Source: Nitrosomonadales bacterium
GTDB lineage: Bacteria; Pseudomonadota; Gammaproteobacteria; Burkholderiales; Methylophilaceae
DNA: 8,934 bases
Assembly: GCA_018657165.1 (NCBI GenBank)
Contig: JABHXS010000158.1
Span: forward strand, 1 to 8,934
Reading direction: 5' to 3'
Position 1 is the first letter of the stretch; every line of letters starts with the position of its first letter. Positions 1 to 6,999 of this stretch are shown here, one piece after another. The position numbers were made by a program, and so were the translations under genes. The notes under the pieces are model-generated. The model was not told where the DNA came from. It did not search any database and saw only the letters and a program-made list of their open reading frames with translations.

Positions 1-315
1 AATTTAGGAACTAAAAACTGTAATTGGATATACAAGCCCGATATTAGTGCAATAAAAAATAAGGATATACTTGTCTTAGATGATATTCTTGATGAGGGAG
101 TAACATTACTTAATATCAAAGATAAACTAAAATCCATGGGAGCAAGATCAATTGTGACGGCTGTTTTATTTGATAAGACAATTAACCAAAAAAAATCAAC
201 TCTAGCTGATTTCGTAGGCCTGGAAGTTCCTGATAAGTATGTTTATGGATTTGGATTAGATTTTAAAGGGGGCGGGAGAAACCTGCCCAACTTATATTCA
301 TATGACGAACAATAA
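1..315 (+). CDS. hpt: Hypoxanthine-guanine phosphoribosyltransferase, 3' part (5' end outside window)
   Basis: Frame 1 is open from the window edge to TAA at 313-315 and gives the last 104 residues of a type I phosphoribosyltransferase. The enzyme joins hypoxanthine or guanine to PRPP, making IMP or GMP in cytoplasmic purine salvage. Fragment residues 23-36 (ILVLDDILDEGVTL) are the PRPP-binding loop, with the acidic DD pair and the LDEGxTL form common in beta- and gammaproteobacterial enzymes. The C-terminal part VPDKYVYGFGLD (76-87) supplies the aromatic residue that stacks on the purine (Y80, by analogy with human F186) and the conserved Asp (D87). R93 of GRNLP corresponds to the pyrophosphate-binding Arg. 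The GGG before R93 is unusual, because I recall aromatic residues there in relatives. The end overlaps rnr by 14 bases, which suggests one operon. Xanthine specificity cannot be excluded. Confidence 0.85.
   Translation, partial: NLGTKNCNWIYKPDISAIKNKDILVLDDILDEGVTLLNIKDKLKSMGARSIVTAVLFDKTINQKKSTLADFVGLEVPDKYVYGFGLDFKGGGRNLPNLYSYDEQ
268..302 (+). promoter_or_regulatory. Hairpin just upstream of the rnr start, with no clear Shine-Dalgarno sequence
   Basis: Bases 270-276 (GGGCGGG) pair with 282-288 (CCTGCCC) in a 7-bp stem with one G-U pair and the loop AGAAA. The stem ends 13 bases before the rnr ATG at 302. The only purine-rich patch that could act as a ribosome binding site lies inside it, and the bases next to the ATG (AACTTATATTCAT) hold no Shine-Dalgarno match. 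The hairpin lies within hpt codons for a conserved motif, so part of it may reflect protein constraint. A role in translation coupling from hpt to rnr is inferred. Confidence 0.35.
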
Positions 316-2554
316 AAAAAAAATTAGAAGTTTAGATCCACAATTAGCACGTGAATCAGAACTTTATGAAAACCCAATACCCAGCAGAGAATTAATTCTC
401 CAAGTCATGGAGGAGCATGGCGTACCTGTTAAAAAATTAGAATTGATAAAAATATTACAGATCCAAGAAAATGAAATTATTTTTTTTGAAAAAAGAATTA
501 GGGCAATGGAGAGACAAGGACAAATCTTAATTAATCGGAAAGACGTCCTATGTATTTCAAAAAAAATAAATTTAAGTGCAGGCCGAGTGATGGGGCATCC
601 AGATGGGTATGGCTTCTTGATACCAGATGATGAAACAATGGATGATGTTTTTTTATCACCAAGAGAAATGACTCAAGTATTTAATAAAGATCGTGTCATG
701 GTTCAGGTAACAGGGCAGGATCGAAAGGGAAAGCTTGAGGGAAAGATTGTCGAGGTTCTAGAGAGAGTTAATAAGGTTTTAGTTGGGAGGGTTACTCAGG
801 GACAAGGGGTGACAGTAGTTGCGGCTGAGGATAAAAGAATCAGTCAGGATATTTTAATTCCATATGATTTAGATCTTAATGCAAAAACAGGCGACATAGT
901 TGAGGTTGAGATAACAACGCAACCAAGCTTTAAAAGTAAGCCTATGGGCAAAGTGATAAATATTCTTGGAAATTATTCTGATAGTGGCATTGAAATTGAA
1001 ATTGCCTTGAGAAAGCATGATCTACCCTATAAATTTAAAAAAGAAGTCATTCAAGTGGCTGAAACATTCAATCAAAAGGTAAATGAAAAAGATTTTAAAG
1101 GTAGGGTTGATTTACGAAATTTACCGTTAGTGACTATTGATGGTGAGACAGCAAGAGATTTTGATGATGCGGTATATGCTGAACCAAAATCTAAAGGTTG
1201 GAGATTGGTTGTTGCAATTGCTGATGTGAGTAATTATGTTAAAGAGGGAACACAATTAAATGAGTCTGCATTCGAAAGAGGTAACTCAGTTTACTTCCCA
1301 AGGCGGGTCATACCTATGTTGCCAGAGGCGCTTTCAAATGGACTTTGCTCACTAAATCCAAATGTAGATCGGCTATGTATGGTATGTGATATGAGCTTTG
1401 ATTTAAAGGGTGATTTAACTGACTATAAATTTTATCCATCAGTCATGAATTCAAAAGCAAGGCTGACCTATACGATTGTTGATAAAATTTTAAATCATAA
1501 TGATCAGGCATTAAAAGAAGAACATAAAAACTCATATGAGGATTTAATCAATTTACAAAATTTATTCAAATTATTATCAAATAAAAGAGAAGAGAGAGGG
1601 GCGATTGATTTTGATTCAACTGAGACTTCAATCATATTCAATGACAAAGGAAAAATTGACTATATAAAACCTATTTATAGAAATGAGGCACATCGTATTA
1701 TAGAAGAGTGCATGTTGTCTGCAAACGTGTGCGCAGCAAATTATCTTTTGGATAATCCTGGTGACGGAATATATAGAAATCATGAGACACCGTCAGAAGA
1801 AAAGTTAACTAACCTAAGGGACTTTTTGCTTGATTTTGGCCTTACCCTGGGTGGTGGGTCAGAACCTACAGTTAAAGATTATGGAGAGATCTTAAAAAAG
1901 ATTGCTAATCGACCAGACTCTCATTTATTACAAACGGTCTTGCTTAGATCAATGCAGCAAGCAACTTATAGTAATAAAAACCGTGGACATTTTGGACTTG
2001 CTTACTCAGCATACACGCACTTTACATCCCCCATTAGAAGGTATCCTGATTTAATGGTACACCGTGCTATTAAGTCTCACTTATCAGGTAAGCCATCAAG
2101 CATAAAAAATATTGAGGCTATGGCGTTGCATTGCTCTACTACCGAAAGGACAGCTGATGACGCCACAAGGGATGTTGAGTCTTGGTTGAAGTGTTATTTT
2201 ATGCAGGACAAAGTAGGACAAAGCTTTTGGGGGACTGTGGCCGGTGTTACCGGTTTTGGCTTGTTTATAGAGCTTGATGATATTTATATCGAAGGACTCT
2301 TGCATGTAACTGAATTGGGAAATGACTACTTTACATTCGATAAAGCAAGACATGCGATGGTAGGTGAAAAAACGAATTTAACTTACCGCCTTGGGGATCG
2401 TCTCGAGATAAAAGTTATTAGGGTTGATTTAGATTCAATAAAAATTGATTTAGCATTATTAGGTTCATTAAAGAAACCTTCAAAAAAATTCAAAAAATCA
2501 TTTATCAGATCTGAAAAAACTAATAAAAAAAATAAAAGAAGAAAGAGAAAATGA
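302..2554 (+). CDS. rnr: Ribonuclease R (RNase II/RNB family 3'-5' exoribonuclease)
   Basis: This 750-residue protein is a full-length RNase R, the processive hydrolytic exoribonuclease that degrades structured RNA in mRNA decay, rRNA quality control and trans-translation. The N-terminus (KKIRSLDPQLARESELYENP, 6-25) is family-typical and supports the ATG at 302. A winged-helix region follows (about 26-90). Next come cold-shock RNA-binding domains, the first with GRVMGHPDGYGFLIPDD around 94-110. The RNB catalytic domain (about 265-595) has the metal-binding motif DGETARDFDDA, with acidic residues D280, D286, D288 and D289, and the signature HFTSPIRRYPDLMVHR at 573-588. An S1 domain (about 640-718) and a Lys/Arg-rich tail (724-750) complete it. 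The tail matches the basic region that in E. coli RNase R helps unwind duplex RNA. The start lies inside hpt and the stop overlaps rlmB by ATGA, so translation is probably coupled on both sides. Nothing appears broken. Confidence 0.97.
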   Translation: MTNNKKKIRSLDPQLARESELYENPIPSRELILQVMEEHGVPVKKLELIKILQIQENEIIFFEKRIRAMERQGQILINRKDVLCISKKINLSAGRVMGHPDGYGFLIPDDETMDDVFLSPREMTQVFNKDRVMVQVTGQDRKGKLEGKIVEVLERVNKVLVGRVTQGQGVTVVAAEDKRISQDILIPYDLDLNAKTGDIVEVEITTQPSFKSKPMGKVINILGNYSDSGIEIEIALRKHDLPYKFKKEVIQVAETFNQKVNEKDFKGRVDLRNLPLVTIDGETARDFDDAVYAEPKSKGWRLVVAIADVSNYVKEGTQLNESAFERGNSVYFPRRVIPMLPEALSNGLCSLNPNVDRLCMVCDMSFDLKGDLTDYKFYPSVMNSKARLTYTIVDKILNHNDQALKEEHKNSYEDLINLQNLFKLLSNKREERGAIDFDSTETSIIFNDKGKIDYIKPIYRNEAHRIIEECMLSANVCAANYLLDNPGDGIYRNHETPSEEKLTNLRDFLLDFGLTLGGGSEPTVKDYGEILKKIANRPDSHLLQTVLLRSMQQATYSNKNRGHFGLAYSAYTHFTSPIRRYPDLMVHRAIKSHLSGKPSSIKNIEAMALHCSTTERTADDATRDVESWLKCYFMQDKVGQSFWGTVAGVTGFGLFIELDDIYIEGLLHVTELGNDYFTFDKARHAMVGEKTNLTYRLGDRLEIKVIRVDLDSIKIDLALLGSLKKPSKKFKKSFIRSEKTNKKNKRRKRK

Positions 2555-3291
2555 GTAACGAAAAAAAAATATATGGATTTCACTCAATTACCTCACAAAT
2601 AAGATTAGACCCTTTAGCAATTAAAGAAATATTTATTGATGAGGCAAGGTCAGATGGTAGGGTAAACGATCTAACAAAGCTGATTAAAGCTAATGAAATT
2701 AAATTTCATTTATCAACTAAAAATAGGCTTGATGGTATGGTTGCAAGCCACAAGCATCAGGGGGTTGTGGCGATAGTCAGGGGTTCTCAGCATCAGTATG
2801 TAACCATAGAAGATATTGTTGAGGAAAATTATGATAAAACTCTTTTATTTTTAATACTTGATGGTGTGGTAGACCCTCACAACTTAGGTGCTTGTTTTAG
2901 GGTTGCTGATGCTATGGGCGTTGATGCTTTAATCTGTCCAAAAGATAATGCCGTTGGGTTAAATGCTACTGTGAGGAAGGTTGCTTGCGGCGGTGCAGAA
3001 TCTGTTCCTTTTGTTGTTGTAACTAATTTGGCCAGAACAATTCGCTACCTTAAAGATTCAAATGTCTTTGTTTATGGTACCGATGATGATGTGGACAAAC
3101 CTCTTCAAAAAATAAATTTTAAGGGTTCCATTGCATTAGTGATGGGGTCAGAAGGGAAGGGAATGCGTCGCTTAACAAAGGAATTATGTGATGATATATT
3201 CTCAATCCCAATGATGGGGCAAGTTGAAAGTTTAAATGTTAGCGTCGCTTCAGGGATTTGTTTGTATGAAATTAATCGCCAGAAACCTTAA
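2551..3291 (+). CDS. rlmB: 23S rRNA (guanosine-2'-O-)-methyltransferase RlmB (SpoU/TrmH family)
   Basis: This 246-residue SPOUT-class methyltransferase is expected to use S-adenosylmethionine to methylate the 2'-OH of G2251 (E. coli numbering) in the P-loop of 23S rRNA. The N-terminal substrate-binding domain begins KIYGFHSITSQI (6-17). The C-terminal trefoil-knot domain carries all three SpoU motifs. Motif 1 is DGVVDPHNLGACFRVADAMG around 104-123, motif 2 is LVMGSEGKGMRRL at 196-208, and motif 3 is SLNVSVASG at 227-235. Length and motifs match E. coli RlmB. The start ATG shares bases with the rnr stop (ATGA at 2551-2554), and a purine-rich stretch (AAGAAGAAAGAG) lies just upstream. The rnr-rlmB pairing is also found in E. 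coli. The close paralogue TrmH is less likely, given the RlmB-type N-terminal domain and the rnr linkage. Confidence 0.95.
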   Translation: MSNEKKIYGFHSITSQIRLDPLAIKEIFIDEARSDGRVNDLTKLIKANEIKFHLSTKNRLDGMVASHKHQGVVAIVRGSQHQYVTIEDIVEENYDKTLLFLILDGVVDPHNLGACFRVADAMGVDALICPKDNAVGLNATVRKVACGGAESVPFVVVTNLARTIRYLKDSNVFVYGTDDDVDKPLQKINFKGSIALVMGSEGKGMRRLTKELCDDIFSIPMMGQVESLNVSVASGICLYEINRQKP

Positions 3292-3301
3292 CCTTAAATA
3301 A

Positions 3302-3332
3302 AAAAAGGACTTCATATTTTGAAGTCCTTTTT
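3302..3332. terminator. Bidirectional rho-independent terminator between rlmB and tRNA-Asn
   Basis: GGACTTCA (3307-3314) pairs perfectly with TGAAGTCC (3320-3327) around the loop TATTT. The flanking A run (3300-3306) and T run (3328-3332) extend the stem to 13 bp. Read on the plus strand, it ends the hpt-rnr-rlmB transcript 10 bases after the rlmB stop. Read on the minus strand, it has a seven-T tract and starts 4 bases after the CCA end of tRNA-Asn. One element therefore appears to serve two converging units. Confidence 0.9.
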
Positions 3333-3336
3333 AATG

Positions 3337-3412
3337 TGGCTCCTCAACCTGGGCTCGAACCAGGGACAACATGATTAACAGTCATGTGCTCTACCAACTG
3401 AGCTATTGAGGA
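3337..3412 (-). tRNA. tRNA-Asn (anticodon GTT)
   Basis: The minus strand reads as a complete 76-base tRNA. The acceptor stem is TCCTCAA/TTGAGGA, followed by discriminator G and an encoded CCA (plus-strand 3337-3339 is TGG). The D arm has GCTC/GAGC with the GG pair in its loop. The anticodon stem CATGA/TCATG encloses the loop CTGTTAA, giving anticodon GTT (plus-strand 3377-3379), which reads Asn codons AAC and AAU. The variable loop is TTGTC, and the T arm is CCTGG/CCAGG around TTCGAGC. All four stems are perfect. The gene lies 45 bases downstream of aspC on the same strand and ends against the shared terminator at 3302-3332. Confidence 0.98.
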
Positions 3413-3425
3413 ATAAACTTTTAAT

Positions 3426-3440
3426 GCGAGCATTCTAACA
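3426..3440 (-). promoter_or_regulatory. Candidate tRNA-Asn promoter (extended -10 with GC-rich discriminator)
   Basis: On the minus strand the 45 bases between aspC and the tRNA contain TGTTAGAAT, an extended -10 element whose hexamer TAGAAT (3432-3437) matches TATAAT at 5 of 6 bases. It is followed at once by GCTCGC (3426-3431). A GC-rich discriminator between -10 and the start site is typical of stable-RNA promoters under stringent control. The best -35 at 17-bp spacing (TAGATT) is poor. Independent transcription is inferred, and read-through from aspC is also possible. Confidence 0.42.
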
Positions 3441-3457
3441 AAGCTTTTAAATTGAAT

Positions 3458-4663
3458 CTAGTCTTCTATTGCTTCTTTAATCCGTTTGAGTGCTATTTTT
3501 AAATTATCCAGTGATGTTGCAAAAGATATCCTAAAGTAACCAGGTGCGCCAAAGGCCGCTCCTGGAACAACAGCAACACCTTTAGTTTCGAGTAGGTATT
3601 CAGAAAAAGCGATGTCATCATTCTTTTTTATTTTGCCATCACTATATAATTTATTTATGGCTTCTTTCGCATACGGGAAAGAGTAGAAAGCTCCTTTTGC
3701 ATTAATGCACTTGATACCTTCTATGTCGTTAAAAGCACTTACAACAAAATGATGCCTTTCTTTAAAAGCCTCTACCATCGGGATGATGCATGATTGATCA
3801 CTATTAAGTGCAGCTTCTGCAGCTACTTGGGATATTGATGTTGGATTTGAGGTAGATTGTGATTGTAAAATACCCATAGCTTTAATGATTTGTCTAGGGC
3901 CCGCAGCGTAACCAATTCGCCAACCAGTCATAGAGTAGGCTTTTGAAACGCCACTTAAAACAACAGTCCTGTCTTTAAGCTTTGGTTCAACCATCACGAT
4001 ATTATAAAAAGGCTCGTCATTTAGGTTAATTTTTTCATAGATATCATCTGTACCTATGAACACATTAGGGTGCTTTAATAAAACTTTTGCTAACTCTTTT
4101 AATTCACCCCTGGTGTATACAGAACCAGTTGGGTTCGATGGGGAATTTAATATAACCAATTTAGTTTGTTCGGTGATTGCCTCTTCCAGCTGTGATGGCA
4201 AAATTTTAAATTCTTGGTCAATACCACAAGAAATGACTACAGATTTAGCTCCTGTGAGTTCAGCTATATCAGTGTAAGAAACCCAGTAAGGTGCAGGAAT
4301 GATTACTTCATCACCATGATCTAAGATGGCAAGACATAAATTAAAAATGCATTGCTTTCCCCCGGTGCCAACAATCACTTCGGATTCGTTATAAATTAGA
4401 TTATTTTCTCTATCTAACTTAGCAACAATAGCTTTTTTTAGACTTGGGGTGCCGGTTGCAGCCGTATACTTAGTAAAACCTGCTTCGATGGCAGCAATAG
4501 CAGCATTTTTAATAAAATCTGGCGTATCAAAATCAGGCTCACCAGCGGCCAATCCGATAATATCTCTACCTTCTGATTTTAATTTTAGCGCCTTAGCTGT
4601 TATAGCAAGTGTAGGTGATTCTTGGATACGCCCCATACACTTTGAAAGAGGTGAGTTACTCAC
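3458..4663 (-). CDS. aspC: PLP-dependent aspartate aminotransferase (class I, AspC type Ib)
   Basis: This 401-residue fold-type I aminotransferase is expected to exchange the amino group between aspartate and 2-oxoglutarate, giving oxaloacetate and glutamate in the cytoplasm. The N-terminal strip ending GLAAGEPDFDTP (37-48) is the usual opening of the family. W127 of PAPYW packs on the cofactor ring. N177 of NPTG, with D206 and Y209 of TDDIYE, contacts PLP. K241 of SGVSKAYSMTGWRIGY is the Schiff-base lysine, and R378 of YFRISFATS should bind the substrate alpha-carboxylate. The start is GTG at 4661-4663, preceded by a short GGA ribosome binding site. The later ATG (residue 10) would cut into LSK..., which aligns with family N-termini, so GTG is preferred. 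The gene is divergent from uvrB and followed by tRNA-Asn. Some members of this subclass also transaminate prephenate, and this cannot be decided from the sequence alone. Confidence 0.92.
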   Translation of the reverse strand: MSNSPLSKCMGRIQESPTLAITAKALKLKSEGRDIIGLAAGEPDFDTPDFIKNAAIAAIEAGFTKYTAATGTPSLKKAIVAKLDRENNLIYNESEVIVGTGGKQCIFNLCLAILDHGDEVIIPAPYWVSYTDIAELTGAKSVVISCGIDQEFKILPSQLEEAITEQTKLVILNSPSNPTGSVYTRGELKELAKVLLKHPNVFIGTDDIYEKINLNDEPFYNIVMVEPKLKDRTVVLSGVSKAYSMTGWRIGYAAGPRQIIKAMGILQSQSTSNPTSISQVAAEAALNSDQSCIIPMVEAFKERHHFVVSAFNDIEGIKCINAKGAFYSFPYAKEAINKLYSDGKIKKNDDIAFSEYLLETKGVAVVPGAAFGAPGYFRISFATSLDNLKIALKRIKEAIED

Positions 4664-4911
4664 AAATTTATCCAGTCTAATAATGAAAGAATTCTAATTT
4701 TACTTTAAAAATCTTTCAGATTAAATAATTGTTTCTTAAATAAATTAATACTTATAATTTTATATAGTAACAATCAAGTACCAGATGTTAATACTAAGGC
4801 GAGTAATTTTGACATTAAAACTTTCCTGTTAATTAAATATTACTTGTAGAGACTGGTAGTATTTATTAAAGTTCTCTAACTAATAAAATAATTTTTTAAA
4901 AAAGTGAAATT
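4664..4911. other. Divergent aspC/uvrB intergenic region
   Basis: These 248 AT-rich bases hold the control regions of both flanking genes and no supportable ORF. On the minus strand a TATAAG (plus 4751-4756) with TTGATT (plus 4772-4777) could serve aspC, but the 15-bp spacing is short and the region offers many AT-rich alternatives, so I do not assign it. TGAAAGA (4684-4690) and TCTTTCA (4712-4718) form 7-bp arms around a 21-base loop, weak as a hairpin. I searched by eye for CTGT-N8-ACAG (proteobacterial LexA box) and found none. Confidence 0.6.
4809..4838 (+). promoter_or_regulatory. Candidate uvrB promoter
   Basis: A perfect -35 hexamer TTGACA lies at 4809-4814, followed after 18 bp by TTAAAT (4833-4838), a 4-of-6 match to the -10 consensus. 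This would give a start near 4845 and a leader of about 66 bases before the TTG start at 4912. A second, weaker pair (TTGTAG at 4844-4849 and TAAAGT at 4867-4872) is possible. A lone CTGT (4826-4829) sits in the spacer, but the matching ACAG is absent. Confidence 0.4.
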
Positions 4912-6948
4912 TTGAATTTAACATTCCCTAATAGCCCATTTGTTCTTAATCAACCTTTTGAGCCAGCTGGCGATCAGCCAAATGCAATTAATAATTTAGT
5001 TGAAGGTATTAATAAGAATGAGAAATTCCAAACTTTACTTGGTGTTACGGGCTCAGGAAAAACATTTACAATTGCGAATGTGATTGCACAAACAGGGCGA
5101 CCTTCAATTGTAATGGCACCTAATAAAACACTTGCAGCTCAGCTTTATTCTGAGTTTAGAGATTTTTTCCCAGATAATGCTGTTGAGTACTTTGTTTCTT
5201 ATTATGATTATTATCAGCCTGAAGCCTATGTCCCAGGACGGGACGTTTTTATTGAAAAAGACTCAAGTATTAATGACCATATTGAACAAATGAGATTGTC
5301 TGCAACTAAATCTTTATTAGAGAGAGATGACTCAATTATTGTTGCCACAGTATCTGCAATCTATGGAATTGGAGATCCTGTTGATTATCAAGGAATGGTG
5401 TTGCATATTCAAGTGGATGAGAAAATTCTACAAAGAAATATAATTTTACGCTTAGTTTCTATGCAATATGATAGAAATGATTTTGATTTCTCTAGAGGGT
5501 GCTTCCGTGTTAGAGGAGATGTAATAGATATATTTCCTGCAGAGAATTCTGAAACGGCAATTAGAATTACTTTATTTGATGATGTAATCGAATCCATAAC
5601 TGCCTTTGATCCTTTAACTGGGCAATTATTTGATAAATTAAAGAGATTCACGATATACCCTTCAAGTCATTATGTAACACCAAGAGAGACCACGCTCAGG
5701 GCTATCGACAGGATCAAGATCGAATTAGCCGATAGGGTAAAAGAATATGTTTCCCAGGGCAAACTTCTTGAAGCACAGAGAATTGAGCAAAGAACAAAAT
5801 TTGATCTAGAAATGTTAAATGAAATCGGATTTTGTAAGGGAATTGAAAATTATTCTAGGCACTTATCAGGAAGAGAGGCAGGCGAGCCAGCCCCTACATT
5901 ACTAAATTATTTACCAAGCAATGCATTAATGATTATTGATGAGAGCCATGTTACAGTTCCTCAAATTGGGGGGATGTCAAAGGGAGATCGTGCAAGAAAG
6001 AATAATTTGGTCGATTATGGCTTTAGATTACCTTCTGCACATGACAATCGCCCATTGAAGTTTCATGAATTCGAAGCGATTATGCCTCAATGTATATTTG
6101 TATCTGCGACACCTGCAGACTACGAAGAAAAGCATTCACCCATTATTGTTGAGCAGGTTGCAAGGCCAACTGGGTTAATAGATCCTGAGATTCAAATAAA
6201 ACCTGCGGATACTCAAGTAGATGATGTTTTAAGTGAAATAAAAATAAGGGTTGAGGCAAATGAAAGGGTCTTGATTACAACACTTACCAAAAGAATGGCA
6301 GAAGACCTCACAGACTATTTAACAGAGCACTCAGTAAAGGTGAGATATCTTCATTCTGAAATTGATACGGTTGAAAGGGTGGAGATTATAAGGGATTTAA
6401 GATTAGGGAAATTTGATGTCGTTGTGGGTATTAATTTATTAAGAGAAGGGCTGGATATTCCAGAGGTATCTCTTGTTGCGGTTTTAGATGCAGATAAGGA
6501 AGGGTTTTTGAGGTCAGAAAGATCACTCATTCAAACTGCAGGCAGGGCGGCAAGGAATTTAAATGGAAAGGTAATATTTTATGCTAACAGCATCACAAGG
6601 AGTATGCAGGCAGCAATTGATGAGACAAGTAGGCGTAGAAAAAAACAATTAAAGTTTAATAAAGACAACAATATTACGCCGGTTGGTATTTTAAAAAAGG
6701 TAAAAGATATTATCGAAAGTGTTCAAGATGGAGAAGAATTTAAAAGACAAAAAGCTCAATCCAAATCAAACCGTAAGTATGAAGATTTTACTGAGCCTCA
6801 AATAATTAAAGAAATTGGCAAGCTTGAAAAAGTTATGCAATCATCCGCAAGAAATCTTGAGTTCGAGAAAGCAGCAAATACTCGTGATTTAATAAAGTTC
6901 TTGAAAGAAAAAATTTATGGGGCCAATATTCAAGATAAAATTAATTAA
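4912..6948 (+). CDS. uvrB: UvrABC excision nuclease subunit B
   Basis: UvrB is the damage-verifying ATPase of nucleotide excision repair: UvrA loads it at lesions and it then recruits UvrC for dual incision. The 678-residue protein is full length. Walker A is GVTGSGKT (44-51). The beta-hairpin that inserts between the strands is YFVSYYDYYQPEAYVP (93-108). Walker B is DESH (343-346), SAT (398-400) is motif III, HSEIDTVER is at 481-489, GINLLREGLD (506-515) is motif V, and QTAGRAAR (541-548) is motif VI. The C-terminal UVR motif (about 631-668) is the UvrC/UvrA contact. The start is TTG at 4912-4914. An in-frame TAA lies at 4897-4899, no Met codon occurs before the conserved PFEPAGDQP, and family homology begins at once, so TTG is the only good choice. 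The ribosome binding site is weak. No terminator is visible before rpsF. Confidence 0.97.
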   Translation: MNLTFPNSPFVLNQPFEPAGDQPNAINNLVEGINKNEKFQTLLGVTGSGKTFTIANVIAQTGRPSIVMAPNKTLAAQLYSEFRDFFPDNAVEYFVSYYDYYQPEAYVPGRDVFIEKDSSINDHIEQMRLSATKSLLERDDSIIVATVSAIYGIGDPVDYQGMVLHIQVDEKILQRNIILRLVSMQYDRNDFDFSRGCFRVRGDVIDIFPAENSETAIRITLFDDVIESITAFDPLTGQLFDKLKRFTIYPSSHYVTPRETTLRAIDRIKIELADRVKEYVSQGKLLEAQRIEQRTKFDLEMLNEIGFCKGIENYSRHLSGREAGEPAPTLLNYLPSNALMIIDESHVTVPQIGGMSKGDRARKNNLVDYGFRLPSAHDNRPLKFHEFEAIMPQCIFVSATPADYEEKHSPIIVEQVARPTGLIDPEIQIKPADTQVDDVLSEIKIRVEANERVLITTLTKRMAEDLTDYLTEHSVKVRYLHSEIDTVERVEIIRDLRLGKFDVVVGINLLREGLDIPEVSLVAVLDADKEGFLRSERSLIQTAGRAARNLNGKVIFYANSITRSMQAAIDETSRRRKKQLKFNKDNNITPVGILKKVKDIIESVQDGEEFKRQKAQSKSNRKYEDFTEPQIIKEIGKLEKVMQSSARNLEFEKAANTRDLIKFLKEKIYGANIQDKIN

Positions 6949-6957
6949 GTAAATACA

Positions 6958-6986
6958 TTGATTTAAAACAATTAAGACAATATAAT
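6958..6986 (+). promoter_or_regulatory. Promoter of the rpsF-priB-rpsR-rplI operon
   Basis: TTGATT (6958-6963) and a perfect TATAAT (6981-6986) are separated by the optimal 17 bp. This is the strongest sigma70-type promoter in the window, as expected for a ribosomal protein operon. Transcription should start near 6992-6994, giving a leader of about 57 bases to the rpsF ATG. The -10 box lies at the centre of the palindrome at 6976-6990. Confidence 0.75.
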
Positions 6987-6990
6987 TGTC
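6976..6990. repeat. Inverted repeat GACAAT-ATA-ATTGTC centred on the rpsF -10 box
   Basis: The arms GACAAT (6976-6981) and ATTGTC (6985-6990) are perfect reverse complements with a 3-base centre. The repeat covers the whole TATAAT of the rpsF promoter. Its position fits an operator at which a dimeric regulator would block RNA polymerase. It is not followed by a T tract, so it is not a terminator for uvrB. AT-rich chance symmetry remains possible. Confidence 0.4.
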
Positions 6991-6999
6991 ACCCTTTAA

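Noticed and set aside
2096..2583. Minus-strand open frames inside rnr (2096-2353 and 2383-2583)
   Set aside because: They lie wholly or almost wholly opposite the conserved rnr coding sequence and show no recognisable domain. The second is a poly-Phe/Leu reading of the Lys-rich rnr tail.
3337..3412. tRNA-Asn as an integration (att) site of a mobile element
   Set aside because: There is no integrase gene, no repeated tRNA 3' end and no foreign-looking sequence nearby. The flanks are housekeeping genes and a terminator.
4056..4697. Plus-strand open frames opposite aspC (4056-4277 and 4449-4697)
   Set aside because: Both are antisense to a clearly conserved aminotransferase and show no supporting motif or ribosome binding site.
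4684..4718. TGAAAGA/TCTTTCA inverted repeat upstream of aspC as a riboswitch or operator
   Set aside because: The arms are 7 bp and AT-rich with a 21-base loop and no further conserved structure, so chance in AT-rich DNA is likely.
5409..5651. Minus-strand open frame opposite uvrB
   Set aside because: It is antisense to conserved UvrB domain sequence and has no recognisable protein features.
6949..6990. Terminator after uvrB
   Set aside because: The only hairpin (6976-6990) has a 3-base loop, is followed by ACCC and not a T tract, and coincides with the rpsF -10 box.
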